Source: CAMQVM01 sp044433365 (GTDB taxonomy: Bacteria > Bacteroidota > Bacteroidia > Bacteroidales > Rikenellaceae). From it: a DNA stretch of 17,892 nt. The DNA is taken from contig JAWXTR010000064.1 in the NCBI GenBank assembly GCA_044433365.1, positions 1 through 17,892 on the forward strand. The letters are read 5' to 3'. Both the position numbers and the translations under genes were made by a program. A model generated the notes under the pieces. It ran no database searches and was not told the DNA's origin. It saw nothing but the letters and a program-made list of their open reading frames with translations. Positions 1 to 7,396 of the stretch are shown here, piece by piece. Positions within the stretch are counted from its first letter, which is position 1. The number at the start of each line of letters is the position of its first letter.

Positions 1-1
1 A

Positions 2-121
2 GATTTTTTGCTATTGAATCGAAAATATAGTGGTTCTATATTGAGATTTAATAGTGAAAAATATCGCTCCAAGAGTGCTATTAAGAATATGGCAATAATT
101 GTTTTACACTACTTAAGTTAG
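2..121 (+). CDS. possible 3' end of an unidentified gene (partial)
   Basis: Frame 2 is open from the window edge for 39 codons and ends in TAG at 119-121. The visible peptide begins DFLLLNRKYSGS and ends KNMAIIVLHYLS. In DNA this AT-rich an open run of this length is uncommon by chance, so it may be the C-terminus of a gene starting upstream of the window. The peptide is basic with a hydrophobic tail and matches no family I recognise. It could also be non-coding. Confidence 0.3.
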   Translation, partial: DFLLLNRKYSGSILRFNSEKYRSKSAIKNMAIIVLHYLS

Positions 122-194
122 TTTACAATTAGTTACATACCTAAAAACCTCCGAACTACCTCCATTTTTGCACAAAAGTGCAAAAATGGAGGTA
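111..194. repeat. left copy of window-flanking repeat, with 17-bp palindrome
   Basis: This segment contains AGTTACATACCTAAAAA at 131-147 and then a perfect 17-bp inverted repeat (157-173 against 178-194, loop AAAA). The arms read TACCTCCATTTTTGCAC and its complement. A second copy lies at 17814-17892, in the same orientation, with the loop changed to TTTT and the final arm cut by the window end. The exactly conserved arms and the swapped loop suggest a mobile or structurally selected extragenic palindrome. It contains no coding frame. Confidence 0.75.
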
Positions 195-210
195 ATAAAA
201 AAACTATATT

Positions 211-332
211 TAACACTTTTTAAGAAAAAGTGAACAAAAACACGCCTTCAGTGGCTCTTCGAGACCACTGAGCGCACAATTTTTTTTCAAAATTGTGAGG
301 CAAATCCGCAAAAAATGTTTTGCGAATCCGCC
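211..332. repeat. cluster of four consecutive hairpins
   Basis: Four stem-loops follow the first palindrome almost back to back: 214-221/225-232 (CACTTTTT arms), 249-257/261-270 (CAGTGG-CTC arms, one bulged A), 275-283/289-297 (CACAATTTT arms) and 307-313/318-324 (CGCAAAA arms). The last is enclosed by GGC/GCC at 299-301/330-332 and by a direct repeat AATCCGC at 303-309 and 325-331. With the 157-194 palindrome they fill the space before the permease gene. This resembles a composite extragenic palindromic element; termination of upstream transcription is another possibility. Confidence 0.6.
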
Positions 333-371
333 TACATATTTAGTGGATCTCTAAAATTTAATCTATAATAA

Positions 372-1307
372 ATGACAAACGAAAAAAAATCGCACAGTAT
401 AATTCCCCTAGCGATATTTACCACAGTTTTGTGGGGTACAGCAATTGTAGTGGCAAAAATTGGGTTTGAATATCTACCCCCTGCAATGCTATCTGGCATA
501 CGATTTACCCTAGCTGGCTTAATGCTATTTCCTGTTGTACTATCAATGAAACTCCCGCTTTCGGACATAAAAAAACATTGGCGATTTATGGTGCTTTTTG
601 GATTTGTGCAAACTTTTTTACAGTATGGTCTATTTTTTATGGGATTAAACATTGTTCCTGGCGAAATTTCTGCAATTATTATTGGTGCAGGACCTCTTTT
701 TATCGCCTTAATGGCTCACTTTGCCCTTAAAAACGACAAATTTACCATTAGAAAGACAATTGCAATTGTTTTAGGCATTGCAGGAGTTGTCTTTATAAGT
801 CTGAGCAATAGAGAACTTACTACCACTAATCCGCTGTTTTATAGGGGTGTAACCCTACTAATTGTGAGCAATCTGGTCGGTTCATACACAAATATTATGG
901 TTGTTAAACGAGATAGCAACCTTTCGCCTGTAATGCTCACAATGGGAGCAAATTTTTCGGGAGGATTGATGTTATTCGTTGCCTCTCAATTTTTTGAGAC
1001 CCCTTTTACCCCAATTTCAGAGCTTCCTCTTCGCTTTTTCCTTGCCCTAATATGGCTTGCAATTATCCCTGCTGCTGGATTCTCTATTTGGTATTATCTA
1101 CTCTCAAAACCTGGTGTAAAAGTATCAGAATTAAACATTTGGAAATTTATCATACCTGTTGTAGGGGTCGGCATGAGCTGGATGTTTATCGAGGGCGAAA
1201 ATCCTAACTGGAATAGTGTAATAGGCATAATTATAATATCTACATCGCTTATAGTACTGCAATTTCCATCTTCATATATTAAGCGAATTTCTAAAAAATC
1301 GCAGTAA
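372..1307 (+). CDS. DMT-superfamily permease, EamA family
   Basis: This is a predicted inner-membrane permease of 311 residues, the normal length for the drug/metabolite transporter family with two EamA repeats and about ten transmembrane helices. The first repeat starts at the helix near residues 10-30 (LAIFTTVLWGTAIVVAKIG), and the second covers roughly residues 157-300. The tail after the last helix is short and basic (IKRISKKSQ). Family members export or import small metabolites such as amino acids or nucleosides; the substrate cannot be read from the sequence. The ATG follows an AT-rich leader without a Shine-Dalgarno sequence. It stands alone: a hairpin cluster precedes it and a 113-base gap with its own promoter separates it from the next gene. 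The family call is firm; specificity is unknown. Confidence 0.9.
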   Translation: MTNEKKSHSIIPLAIFTTVLWGTAIVVAKIGFEYLPPAMLSGIRFTLAGLMLFPVVLSMKLPLSDIKKHWRFMVLFGFVQTFLQYGLFFMGLNIVPGEISAIIIGAGPLFIALMAHFALKNDKFTIRKTIAIVLGIAGVVFISLSNRELTTTNPLFYRGVTLLIVSNLVGSYTNIMVVKRDSNLSPVMLTMGANFSGGLMLFVASQFFETPFTPISELPLRFFLALIWLAIIPAAGFSIWYYLLSKPGVKVSELNIWKFIIPVVGVGMSWMFIEGENPNWNSVIGIIIISTSLIVLQFPSSYIKRISKKSQ

Positions 1308-1321
1308 ACAACACAAAAACA

Positions 1322-1352
1322 TTTGATTTCTTAAATAAAATTACTAATTTTA
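1322..1352 (+). promoter_or_regulatory. candidate Bacteroidota promoter for the GH115 gene
   Basis: TTTG at 1322-1325 and TAATTTTA at 1345-1352 are 19 bases apart. This matches the Bacteroidota sigma factor pattern TTTG-N19..21-TAnnTTTG with one mismatch in the -7 box. The box ends about 68 bases before the ATG at 1421. Confidence 0.4.
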
Positions 1353-1420
1353 CGAAAGTTTTTGAAAAACTTAAAAACATCCCCCCTTCAATTTCAATAG
1401 TTTAATCAATTATTAAAAGT

Positions 1421-2086
1421 ATGAAACTAAAATCGATGCTTTTGTTTGTGTTGGTATGCACAAACGTTTTCGTTGCTTTTGCTCAGAAGGGATTTACCTT
1501 ATTTGATGGCACAAAGGCTGCTCAAATTTTCGTTGATAACAACGAACCTACCTCGCTAAAAATAGCAGCAACACATCTTCAAAACGACATTGAGATGGTA
1601 ACAGGAGTAAAACCAGAGGTTGTAGAGGAAAAAGAAAAACTGGAGGGAAATGTTATTATCCTATCCACTTCTAAAAACAACAATTTGGTCGACAACTCAT
1701 ACCTAAACTCGCTTTATCAGTCGTACTCGATGCAAGAGGTAAAAGAGCCATTTGGTGCTGTAGAAAACGCACTGTTAGTCGTTGGTAGTGATGCACTTGG
1801 TGCTATTTATGGCACATACGATATTTCGGAAAAGATTGGCGTTTCTCCGCTCTACTGGTGGTGTGATTTAACTCCTGAAAAAAAGTCGAAAGTGATTATT
1901 ACCGATTGTATAGCCACTCCACACCAACCCTCTGTAAAATATAGAGGCATATTTATCAACGATGAAGAGGCTATGATTAATTGGAGTAGATTAACTTCGA
2001 AAGATAAGAGCAAAGGGGCAATAAGCCCTGAAACATACAAGAAAGTTTTCGAATTAATGCTTCGTCTAAAAGCTAACACTATTTGA
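1421..2086 (+). CDS. N-terminal fragment of GH115 protein (signal peptide and N-terminal domain)
   Basis: If TGA is read as stop, the product is 221 residues. It begins with a signal peptide (basic MKLK, hydrophobic core, likely cleavage after VAFA before QKG), so the protein is exported. The following alpha/beta region, about residues 25-165, resembles the N-terminal domain shared by GH67/GH115 alpha-glucuronidases (PTSLKIAATHLQNDIEMVTG). It includes the usual GSDALGAIYGTYDISEKIG stretch and the junction YRGIFINDEEAMINWS that opens the catalytic barrel. The fragment ends a few residues into the barrel and could not be catalytic alone. Confidence 0.7.
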   Translation: MKLKSMLLFVLVCTNVFVAFAQKGFTLFDGTKAAQIFVDNNEPTSLKIAATHLQNDIEMVTGVKPEVVEEKEKLEGNVIILSTSKNNNLVDNSYLNSLYQSYSMQEVKEPFGAVENALLVVGSDALGAIYGTYDISEKIGVSPLYWWCDLTPEKKSKVIITDCIATPHQPSVKYRGIFINDEEAMINWSRLTSKDKSKGAISPETYKKVFELMLRLKANTI

Positions 2087-2092
2087 CCATCT

Positions 2093-5014
2093 ATGATGGA
2101 AGCAGGTAATTTCTTTTTTGAGTTTAAAGATGAAAATAGAGTTGCTATAAACCCCAAAAATGCTACAGATTATGGCATCTTTATAGGTGCTTCTCATTGC
2201 GAGCAGATGGGGCGCAACAACTACGATGAGTGGTATAGATGGGCTGAAAGCCACAAAGAACTTTTTGCAGAAGATGACAAACATTTTGAGTTCGACTTCA
2301 CTGTTAACCCTAAAGCGATTGAAACCTATTGGAGGGAGCGTCTTAAAGAGTGTAAAGATTTTAATATGATTTTTACAATGGGTATTAGGGGTATACACGA
2401 CACACCTTTCTTATCGAGAAAATTAGAAAATCCTACACTTGAGAATAAAGTTAAGCTGTTGCAAGGGGTAATAACTCTTCAACGGAATATGATAAAAGAG
2501 GTATTTGGTGCAGAAGATGCTGTACCTCAGATTTTTGCACCATACGAAGAGACTGCTGAACTATATAATGGTGAGAGTAAAAATGGAAATGAAAAGTGTA
2601 AAGGCTTGGATTTACCCGACGATATTATTGTTATTCCTACAGAGGATAACTATGGTTATTTACGTCAGCTTCCTGGGGAGCGTGAGCTAAGCAGAAAAGG
2701 CGGTAGTGGCATATATTATCATCTTGCATATCAAGGCTTTCCTTCTCCATACGACTGGATTACAACTATGCCATATAAACTGATGCACCAAGAGCTAAAT
2801 AAGCTACATGAGATTAAAGCAAACTCTTTTTGGATAGTAAATGTTGGTGACATTAAACCTGCTGAGATGGGTATTCGTTACTTTATGAATTTGGCTTATA
2901 ATAGCGACAAATATTTTGCTATGACTCCCGATGATTATGTAGCAGATATGGCAGAGGAACTTTTTGCTATGAATAGATATAAAGCTGAGGAGTTTGCCGA
3001 TTTTTACACCGAATTTTGCATTGTAGCAAATCGTCACAAACCTGAGTTTATGACCTCTTTCTGGAGCGTTGATTATGAATATCCTTCCGTATATGGAGTA
3101 AAAGATATATACAGCTACTTCACAACAGTCGATTTTGGCGACGAGGCTCAGCGAGCTATAGAGGAGTATAAGCAGATGGAGGCGAAAGCTAAAACTATGT
3201 ACGACACTCTTGACGAGCGAAATCGCAAAGCTTTCTACCACTTAGCCTACTACCCTATCAGATCGACACGTCTTATGACAGAGAAAAGCTACTACTTCCA
3301 TAAAAACAAAATATATGCACAACAGGGTCGTTTTGCAAGTGTAAATGGCTACAGAAATCTATCTCTACAAGCTACAGAGGAGATAGATAACGACTTAAAT
3401 TACTATAACCATAAGCTCTCTAATGGAAAATGGAATGGCATCGTGGATCCTTATGGCGATTTTAATATCTATGAGCGTGTGCTTGATATTGCAGGTATTC
3501 CCAAAAATTTTGTATATCAGCAGCGTTTCGTTGAACAGGCTACAGAGAAGCTAGGCTCTGTAAGTGAGGGTCAGCTTGTTGGGGATGAAAAGATATCGCT
3601 TCTATTCTCTTCACTTGAAGATAACAACCGCTTTATCGATATGTTTAGCAGAGGATTGAATGCTCAAAAGTGGAATTTAAAAAGTAGTTGCGACTGGATT
3701 AAATTTTCAAAATCGAGTGGCACCGTTAAGGCTGAGGAGCGTGTGTGGGTTAGTATTGATTGGAGTAAAGCACAATCAGGTGAAAATCGAGGAGTTATAG
3801 AGGTGGTAGGTAGTGATGGTGTGGTTAAAAGCTATGATGTAATAGCTAACAATATCACTGAGAAAATCAAACCTAAAAGCTATGTTGAAGGAGCTAGATT
3901 TGTAGCTATTGAAGCTGAACATTACACTCAACAAAAAGCAGGCGTAAATGGTTCTAAATGGGTTGAAGTGGAAAATCTTGGCTATATAGGCTCCTCTATG
4001 AGGGCTATGGGTAAAAAAAAAGCCCCAAGTGCTCAAAAAGGTGCTGTTTTAGAGTATCAAATCTATTTTACATCTAAAGGAGAATTTGATGGTATACTGT
4101 ATCGCCTACCTACTCTAAATGAGGGTAAAGGTAAAAGTTGCGAAATAGCTGTCGGATTAAACGACTCCGAACCATTTGTATTAGAGGGTATTCGTCGCAA
4201 ATCTCAAACTCTAGTTACTACAATGTCGGACGGTAGCCAAGAGCTTAGAAATTGGCATAGAAATGTTATCGCACAGATGGAAAAAATGCCATTTAAAATT
4301 AAAGTCGACCGTCCAGGCTACCATATATTTAAGGTGTATCAGCTCGATAGAGATATTACATTCGATAGAGTTGTAATCGCAACAACGCCTCAAAGCATTA
4401 CAGCTCAAAGAAGATCGGTAGTAGGAGCTTTAGAGAGTTATAATAATATTGTAAAAGAGTTCGCTCCTAACAATACAAACTACACTGCTAATTTAACAGA
4501 TAAAGATGTAGAGGTAACTCCATATCCTACACTTGAACCGTTGCTTTATGCTAAATTTATGTTCTCAAAACAGGGAAATCCAGCAGTTTGGGGCTTTACG
4601 CCTGTCTGCCAATATGATGTATTTGATAAAAATACAACTTTGTTTGGATGGGATGCTAAAAATGCTAAAGATGTTTATTACAAACATAACGAAAACACCC
4701 GTGTGGTGCCGCATTTTAGACGAGACTTAATTACCAGCAAATACCCAGCTTCATTCTATGTGCAGATGTTGGAGGGTGACTATGAAGTTATCCTTCACGC
4801 TGGAGAGGTTACAAATTTCTTAAATGGCAACAAAGGGGCTGAATATAAGATGACAGTTCACGCCAATGGCGAAGAGCTGATTCGAAAGCGTGTAATTGAG
4901 AGCGATGAGTTCTTTATGGAGCGTTTTAATGTTAAAGTTGGACGTGATAATATTCTAAAATTCGACTTTAGCGATAATTGGTCAATCTCTGTAATCGAAA
5001 TTTATCGTAAATAA
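2093..5014 (+). CDS. C-terminal fragment of GH115 protein (catalytic barrel, GH115_C-like domain, extra C-terminal domain)
   Basis: The first Met after the TGA is at 2093, two codons later, in the same frame. Numbering over the full gene, the catalytic region runs to about residue 650 and includes YGIFIGASHCEQMGRN and NVGDIKPAEMGIRYFMNLA near 474-492, both typical of GH115 barrels. A beta-rich segment with SCDWIKFSKSSG resembles BACON-type domains. A GH115 C-terminal domain starts near 827 (FVAIEAEHYT). The last about 155 residues (AKFMFSK near 1043 onward, with GWDAK and YEVILHAGEV) resemble the galactose-binding-like domain found in some agarases and YXIM-type esterases. Translated alone it has no signal peptide and lacks the start of the barrel, so it should be inactive unless the TGA is suppressed. 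Confidence 0.7.
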   Translation: MMEAGNFFFEFKDENRVAINPKNATDYGIFIGASHCEQMGRNNYDEWYRWAESHKELFAEDDKHFEFDFTVNPKAIETYWRERLKECKDFNMIFTMGIRGIHDTPFLSRKLENPTLENKVKLLQGVITLQRNMIKEVFGAEDAVPQIFAPYEETAELYNGESKNGNEKCKGLDLPDDIIVIPTEDNYGYLRQLPGERELSRKGGSGIYYHLAYQGFPSPYDWITTMPYKLMHQELNKLHEIKANSFWIVNVGDIKPAEMGIRYFMNLAYNSDKYFAMTPDDYVADMAEELFAMNRYKAEEFADFYTEFCIVANRHKPEFMTSFWSVDYEYPSVYGVKDIYSYFTTVDFGDEAQRAIEEYKQMEAKAKTMYDTLDERNRKAFYHLAYYPIRSTRLMTEKSYYFHKNKIYAQQGRFASVNGYRNLSLQATEEIDNDLNYYNHKLSNGKWNGIVDPYGDFNIYERVLDIAGIPKNFVYQQRFVEQATEKLGSVSEGQLVGDEKISLLFSSLEDNNRFIDMFSRGLNAQKWNLKSSCDWIKFSKSSGTVKAEERVWVSIDWSKAQSGENRGVIEVVGSDGVVKSYDVIANNITEKIKPKSYVEGARFVAIEAEHYTQQKAGVNGSKWVEVENLGYIGSSMRAMGKKKAPSAQKGAVLEYQIYFTSKGEFDGILYRLPTLNEGKGKSCEIAVGLNDSEPFVLEGIRRKSQTLVTTMSDGSQELRNWHRNVIAQMEKMPFKIKVDRPGYHIFKVYQLDRDITFDRVVIATTPQSITAQRRSVVGALESYNNIVKEFAPNNTNYTANLTDKDVEVTPYPTLEPLLYAKFMFSKQGNPAVWGFTPVCQYDVFDKNTTLFGWDAKNAKDVYYKHNENTRVVPHFRRDLITSKYPASFYVQMLEGDYEVILHAGEVTNFLNGNKGAEYKMTVHANGEELIRKRVIESDEFFMERFNVKVGRDNILKFDFSDNWSISVIEIYRK

Positions 5015-5180
5015 TTTTTGAATTCTAAATTCTGGATTTCGAGAGATTTTTTGTTTTAAGGCTTTAGTTTTGGATTTTTGCAAATATGGGCTGTAGTGGA
5101 TCCTATCTCTTTTATTTGCAAAATTCAAAGATGAAGCCTTAAAACGGAAAAGCTCAGAAAGTCAGATTTTAGAAGTTCCC
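5015..5180. repeat. intergenic hairpin element with a nested long inverted repeat
   Basis: Six bases after the GH115 stop lies one copy of a dispersed motif (GAATTCTAAATTCTGGATTT, 5020-5039, then CGAGAGATTTT). A 93-base imperfect palindrome follows: GTTTTAAGGCTT at 5053-5064 pairs with 5134-5145, and an inner stem TTTTGCAAATA at 5076-5086 pairs with 5113-5123. The sequence GATTTTAGAAGTTCCC at 5165-5180 looks like the missing right arm of the first motif. The arrangement suggests one hairpin element interrupted by another. It may also terminate transcription of the GH115 gene. Confidence 0.5.
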
Positions 5181-5237
5181 TAAACCCTTATTGGCATTAA
5201 ATATTTAAAAAGTAGGGGGTATAAATAATTTTTTGTT

Positions 5238-5245
5238 TATCTTTG
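5238..5245 (+). promoter_or_regulatory. promoter -7 box (TATCTTTG)
   Basis: TATCTTTG is an exact match to the Bacteroidota -7 consensus TAnnTTTG, ending 26 bases before the ATG at 5272. No good TTTG -33 element is visible at the expected distance. It likely drives the SPOR-like gene and possibly the NfeD-FloA genes downstream. Confidence 0.55.
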
Positions 5246-5271
5246 CGATGTTATAATTTTAATAAAATCGT

Positions 5272-6801
5272 ATGAATACCAAATTTTTTACATTATTTAT
5301 ATCTTTTATACTTATATTTATCTCACAAACTGATGCACAGACAAAGATTAAGGTCGAGGGGCTGAGAGATAATAGTGAGTATGTGAAACTTTATAGTCAG
5401 CAGATAGATTTAACAGCGAAATTAGACTCTCTTTCGTCGATTATAGATGAGAAAAAGAAGCTAATAATTGAGGGTTTAGTGGCTGAGGAGGAGAAAAAAA
5501 GCGTAACAGACGAAGTTTTAAACCTAGAGAGCAAACTGTTTCAGATACGTGGTGAATTGGGAGTAGTTACAACCAAAATAACCGCTATAGAACAGGAATA
5601 TATTATAGCAAATATGGGTAATAACTCTACCGTAGAGGCTCAGGACGAAAATAATCTGGATGTCAAAAGTGTATTTGAATACTCTAAAGTTAAAAATGAG
5701 CTTACAAAAAGTGAAGTTGGACTACTAGGAAGAGTGGAAGAGTCGGAAAAAATTATTGCAGCTGCTATTAAACGTATCAAAGAGTACAAAATTCAACTCG
5801 ACACTATCTACGCAAACTACTCTACTGGCAGCGATAAAATTGTTGGCGATTCGTTAAAAATAAGCTACCAAGATGTTTTAGAGCAGATAAACAGCGAAGA
5901 TATTGCTGCTACAAAGCTATGGAATGAGATATTCAGCACAAAAAGTTATATTTATAGCCGACTGCTCGATAAATTCATGGCTAACTCTGATATTTTAAAT
6001 TATCTTAACAATTTGGGGAGAGATGTAAGAAGCGAAGTTGGCGAGTTTAACCACAAATTTTTAGCCCCTAATATCAGCAAATCGCAACGAGAGCAAAACC
6101 TACTACTAGAGTATGAAAAATCGCTTTCAAATTTTCTTCAACTATCTTTGGCAACAGAATTGCTTGAAAAAGAGCTGAAAAGCGATAGTAAAAACAGGTA
6201 TGATATTGATAAAATTCAACTCCCTAGCCAAGATATGGTGATTTTCACCCCTTTCGAAAGAGTTTTGTCTAAAGCTCATAGCGATGAAAATCCACCAAAA
6301 CTTCTTACCGTCCCAACAAATGGTGAGCTGCATAAGATTCAAATAGGTGTATATTCCAAAAAACCCACTTCGTATGTATCTTTCTATAGAGTGTCACCAA
6401 TGGAGTATCTTGTAGCTGAAAATGGTAAATATTACTACTTTGCAGCCTCTTATAAGACTCTTTCTGAGGCACAAACAGCCTCTCGTTCACTAAATCGACT
6501 TGGAATGAAAACCACTGTTGCATCGTGGAAAGATGGCAAAAGTGAAAATAATTTATTAAACATTGATGGATATAAGATAATTATTACTAACTTTACAACA
6601 TCTGTTAGAAGTTTGATAGAAAAAGAGCTTCCTTTGATGGAAATTGTTAGTGAGCAGAATGAAGATGGCGATACAATCTTTACTGTTGGTAATTTTAACG
6701 TTAAATCTGATGCTGACGATATTGTAGAAAAAATCGGCAGTGGCGCAGAAGTTGCACCTGTTTTTCTTTCGACTCTTAGCGACGAAGATAGTGAGCAGTA
6801 A
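5272..6801 (+). CDS. exported coiled-coil protein with SPOR-like C-terminal region
   Basis: This 509-residue protein has a clear signal peptide (MNTKFFTLFISFILIFISQTDA, cleavage before QTK), so it is periplasmic or envelope-located. Residues about 40-115 and 140-200 are charged and rich in heptad-like Leu/Ile/Glu/Lys, predicting coiled coil. Near residue 353 a SPOR-like module starts (LHKIQIGVYSKKP, then YYYFAASYKTLSEAQTASRS); a more diverged second repeat may occupy about 437-490. SPOR modules bind denuded peptidoglycan, so a cell-wall role is possible; the exact function is not known to me. It sits 70 bases upstream of NfeD and FloA with no strong terminator between, so the three may be co-transcribed. 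The start is chosen for the signal peptide and the promoter 26 bases upstream. Confidence 0.65.
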   Translation: MNTKFFTLFISFILIFISQTDAQTKIKVEGLRDNSEYVKLYSQQIDLTAKLDSLSSIIDEKKKLIIEGLVAEEEKKSVTDEVLNLESKLFQIRGELGVVTTKITAIEQEYIIANMGNNSTVEAQDENNLDVKSVFEYSKVKNELTKSEVGLLGRVEESEKIIAAAIKRIKEYKIQLDTIYANYSTGSDKIVGDSLKISYQDVLEQINSEDIAATKLWNEIFSTKSYIYSRLLDKFMANSDILNYLNNLGRDVRSEVGEFNHKFLAPNISKSQREQNLLLEYEKSLSNFLQLSLATELLEKELKSDSKNRYDIDKIQLPSQDMVIFTPFERVLSKAHSDENPPKLLTVPTNGELHKIQIGVYSKKPTSYVSFYRVSPMEYLVAENGKYYYFAASYKTLSEAQTASRSLNRLGMKTTVASWKDGKSENNLLNIDGYKIIITNFTTSVRSLIEKELPLMEIVSEQNEDGDTIFTVGNFNVKSDADDIVEKIGSGAEVAPVFLSTLSDEDSEQ

Positions 6802-6840
6802 TATATGAGAAGTTCTAAATTCTGGATTTTGAAAAATTAG
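6802..6840. repeat. copy of the dispersed TTCTAAATTCTGGATTT element
   Basis: Ten bases after the stop codon, 6811-6832 reads AGTTCTAAATTCTGGATTTT and then GA. This nearly matches the copies at 5021 and 10526. The right arm that would complete a hairpin is degenerate (AAAAATTAGAAATT). Confidence 0.5.
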
Positions 6841-6871
6841 AAATTATCGTATATCCAAAAAAATCAAGACT

Positions 6872-7348
6872 ATGGAAATTACAACAATTATTACATTAAT
6901 TCTACTACTTTTACTCGGTACGATATTGGTAGTAGCCGAAATTCTACTTCTTCCTGGCATTACCATTGCTGCTATTGGTGCAGCTGGATGTTTTATTGGA
7001 GCTATAGTTGTGGCCTACAGCTCGTCGGGAAGTTTTGTTGCGCTTATCACGCTATTATTATCAGCTTTGCTATCTGGACTAGCTCTGTTTTTTTCAATGC
7101 GTTCAAAATCATTAAAAAAAATGTCGCTTGATAGTAAAATCGACTCTGTAGCTATTGATAAAGCCGAGAATAGATTCAAGGTAGGACAAACTGGTAAATC
7201 ACTTACTCGCTTAGCACCGATGGGTAATGTGTTAATTGGCGAGGAAATTGTTGAGGCTAGAAGTTTTTCAGGATTTATTGACGAAAATAGCGAAGTTAAG
7301 GTTATTTCTTTTGAAAATAGCGTTGTTATTGTTGAAAAGATAAATTAA
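6872..7348 (+). CDS. NfeD-family membrane protein (short form)
   Basis: This 158-residue protein belongs to the short NfeD family that accompanies flotillin-like proteins. The N-terminal half is strongly hydrophobic, with three membrane segments at roughly residues 5-27, 28-50 and 52-76; the stretch VVAEILLLPGITIAAIGAAG is typical of the family. The C-terminal part (about 100-158, VGQTGKSLTRLAPMGNVLIGEEIVEA) is the soluble OB-fold domain. It lacks the ClpP-like protease domain of long NfeD proteins, as is normal for this class. FloA begins 48 bases downstream, the conserved gene pair. NfeD and FloA-type proteins together organise membrane microdomains; the biochemical job of NfeD is not settled. 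Confidence 0.87.
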   Translation: MEITTIITLILLLLLGTILVVAEILLLPGITIAAIGAAGCFIGAIVVAYSSSGSFVALITLLLSALLSGLALFFSMRSKSLKKMSLDSKIDSVAIDKAENRFKVGQTGKSLTRLAPMGNVLIGEEIVEARSFSGFIDENSEVKVISFENSVVIVEKIN

Positions 7349-7396
7349 TAGGTCTTAATTTTATAAGTTTACAAAATTAATCTAAAAATTATAATT

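Larger units (their letters stand above)
1421..5014 (+). pseudogene. GH115-type xylan alpha-glucuronidase interrupted by an in-frame TGA
   Basis: One continuous frame of 1198 codons carries a single internal stop, TGA at 2084-2086 (codon 222). The sequence around it reads LKANTI-stop-PSMMEAG; GH115 enzymes have a conserved Trp here (ANxxWPAM), so a TGG-to-TGA change is the simplest explanation. No other stop or frameshift interrupts the remaining 975 codons, so the lesion is recent, a sequencing error, or read through. The stop context is TGAC, among the leakier ones known from bacteria. GH115 enzymes remove 4-O-methyl-glucuronic acid from xylan, normally in the periplasm or outside the cell. 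No SusC/SusD or other carbohydrate genes are adjacent. At 1197 residues it is longer than typical GH115 proteins because of an added C-terminal domain. Family assignment is confident; whether it is functional is open. Confidence 0.8.

Noticed and set aside
157..332. Integron attC-like or riboswitch structure
   Set aside because: The stems have unrelated sequences, no integrase-type core sites are visible, and no known riboswitch consensus was recognised.
2084..2086. Selenocysteine or genome-wide TGA recoding as explanation for the internal TGA
   Set aside because: The family residue here is Trp, not Cys/Sec. The other genes encode Trp with TGG and have no in-frame TGA, so general recoding is not supported by this window.
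2804..3241. 145-codon frame on the - strand
   Set aside because: It is antisense to the well-conserved GH115 catalytic region.
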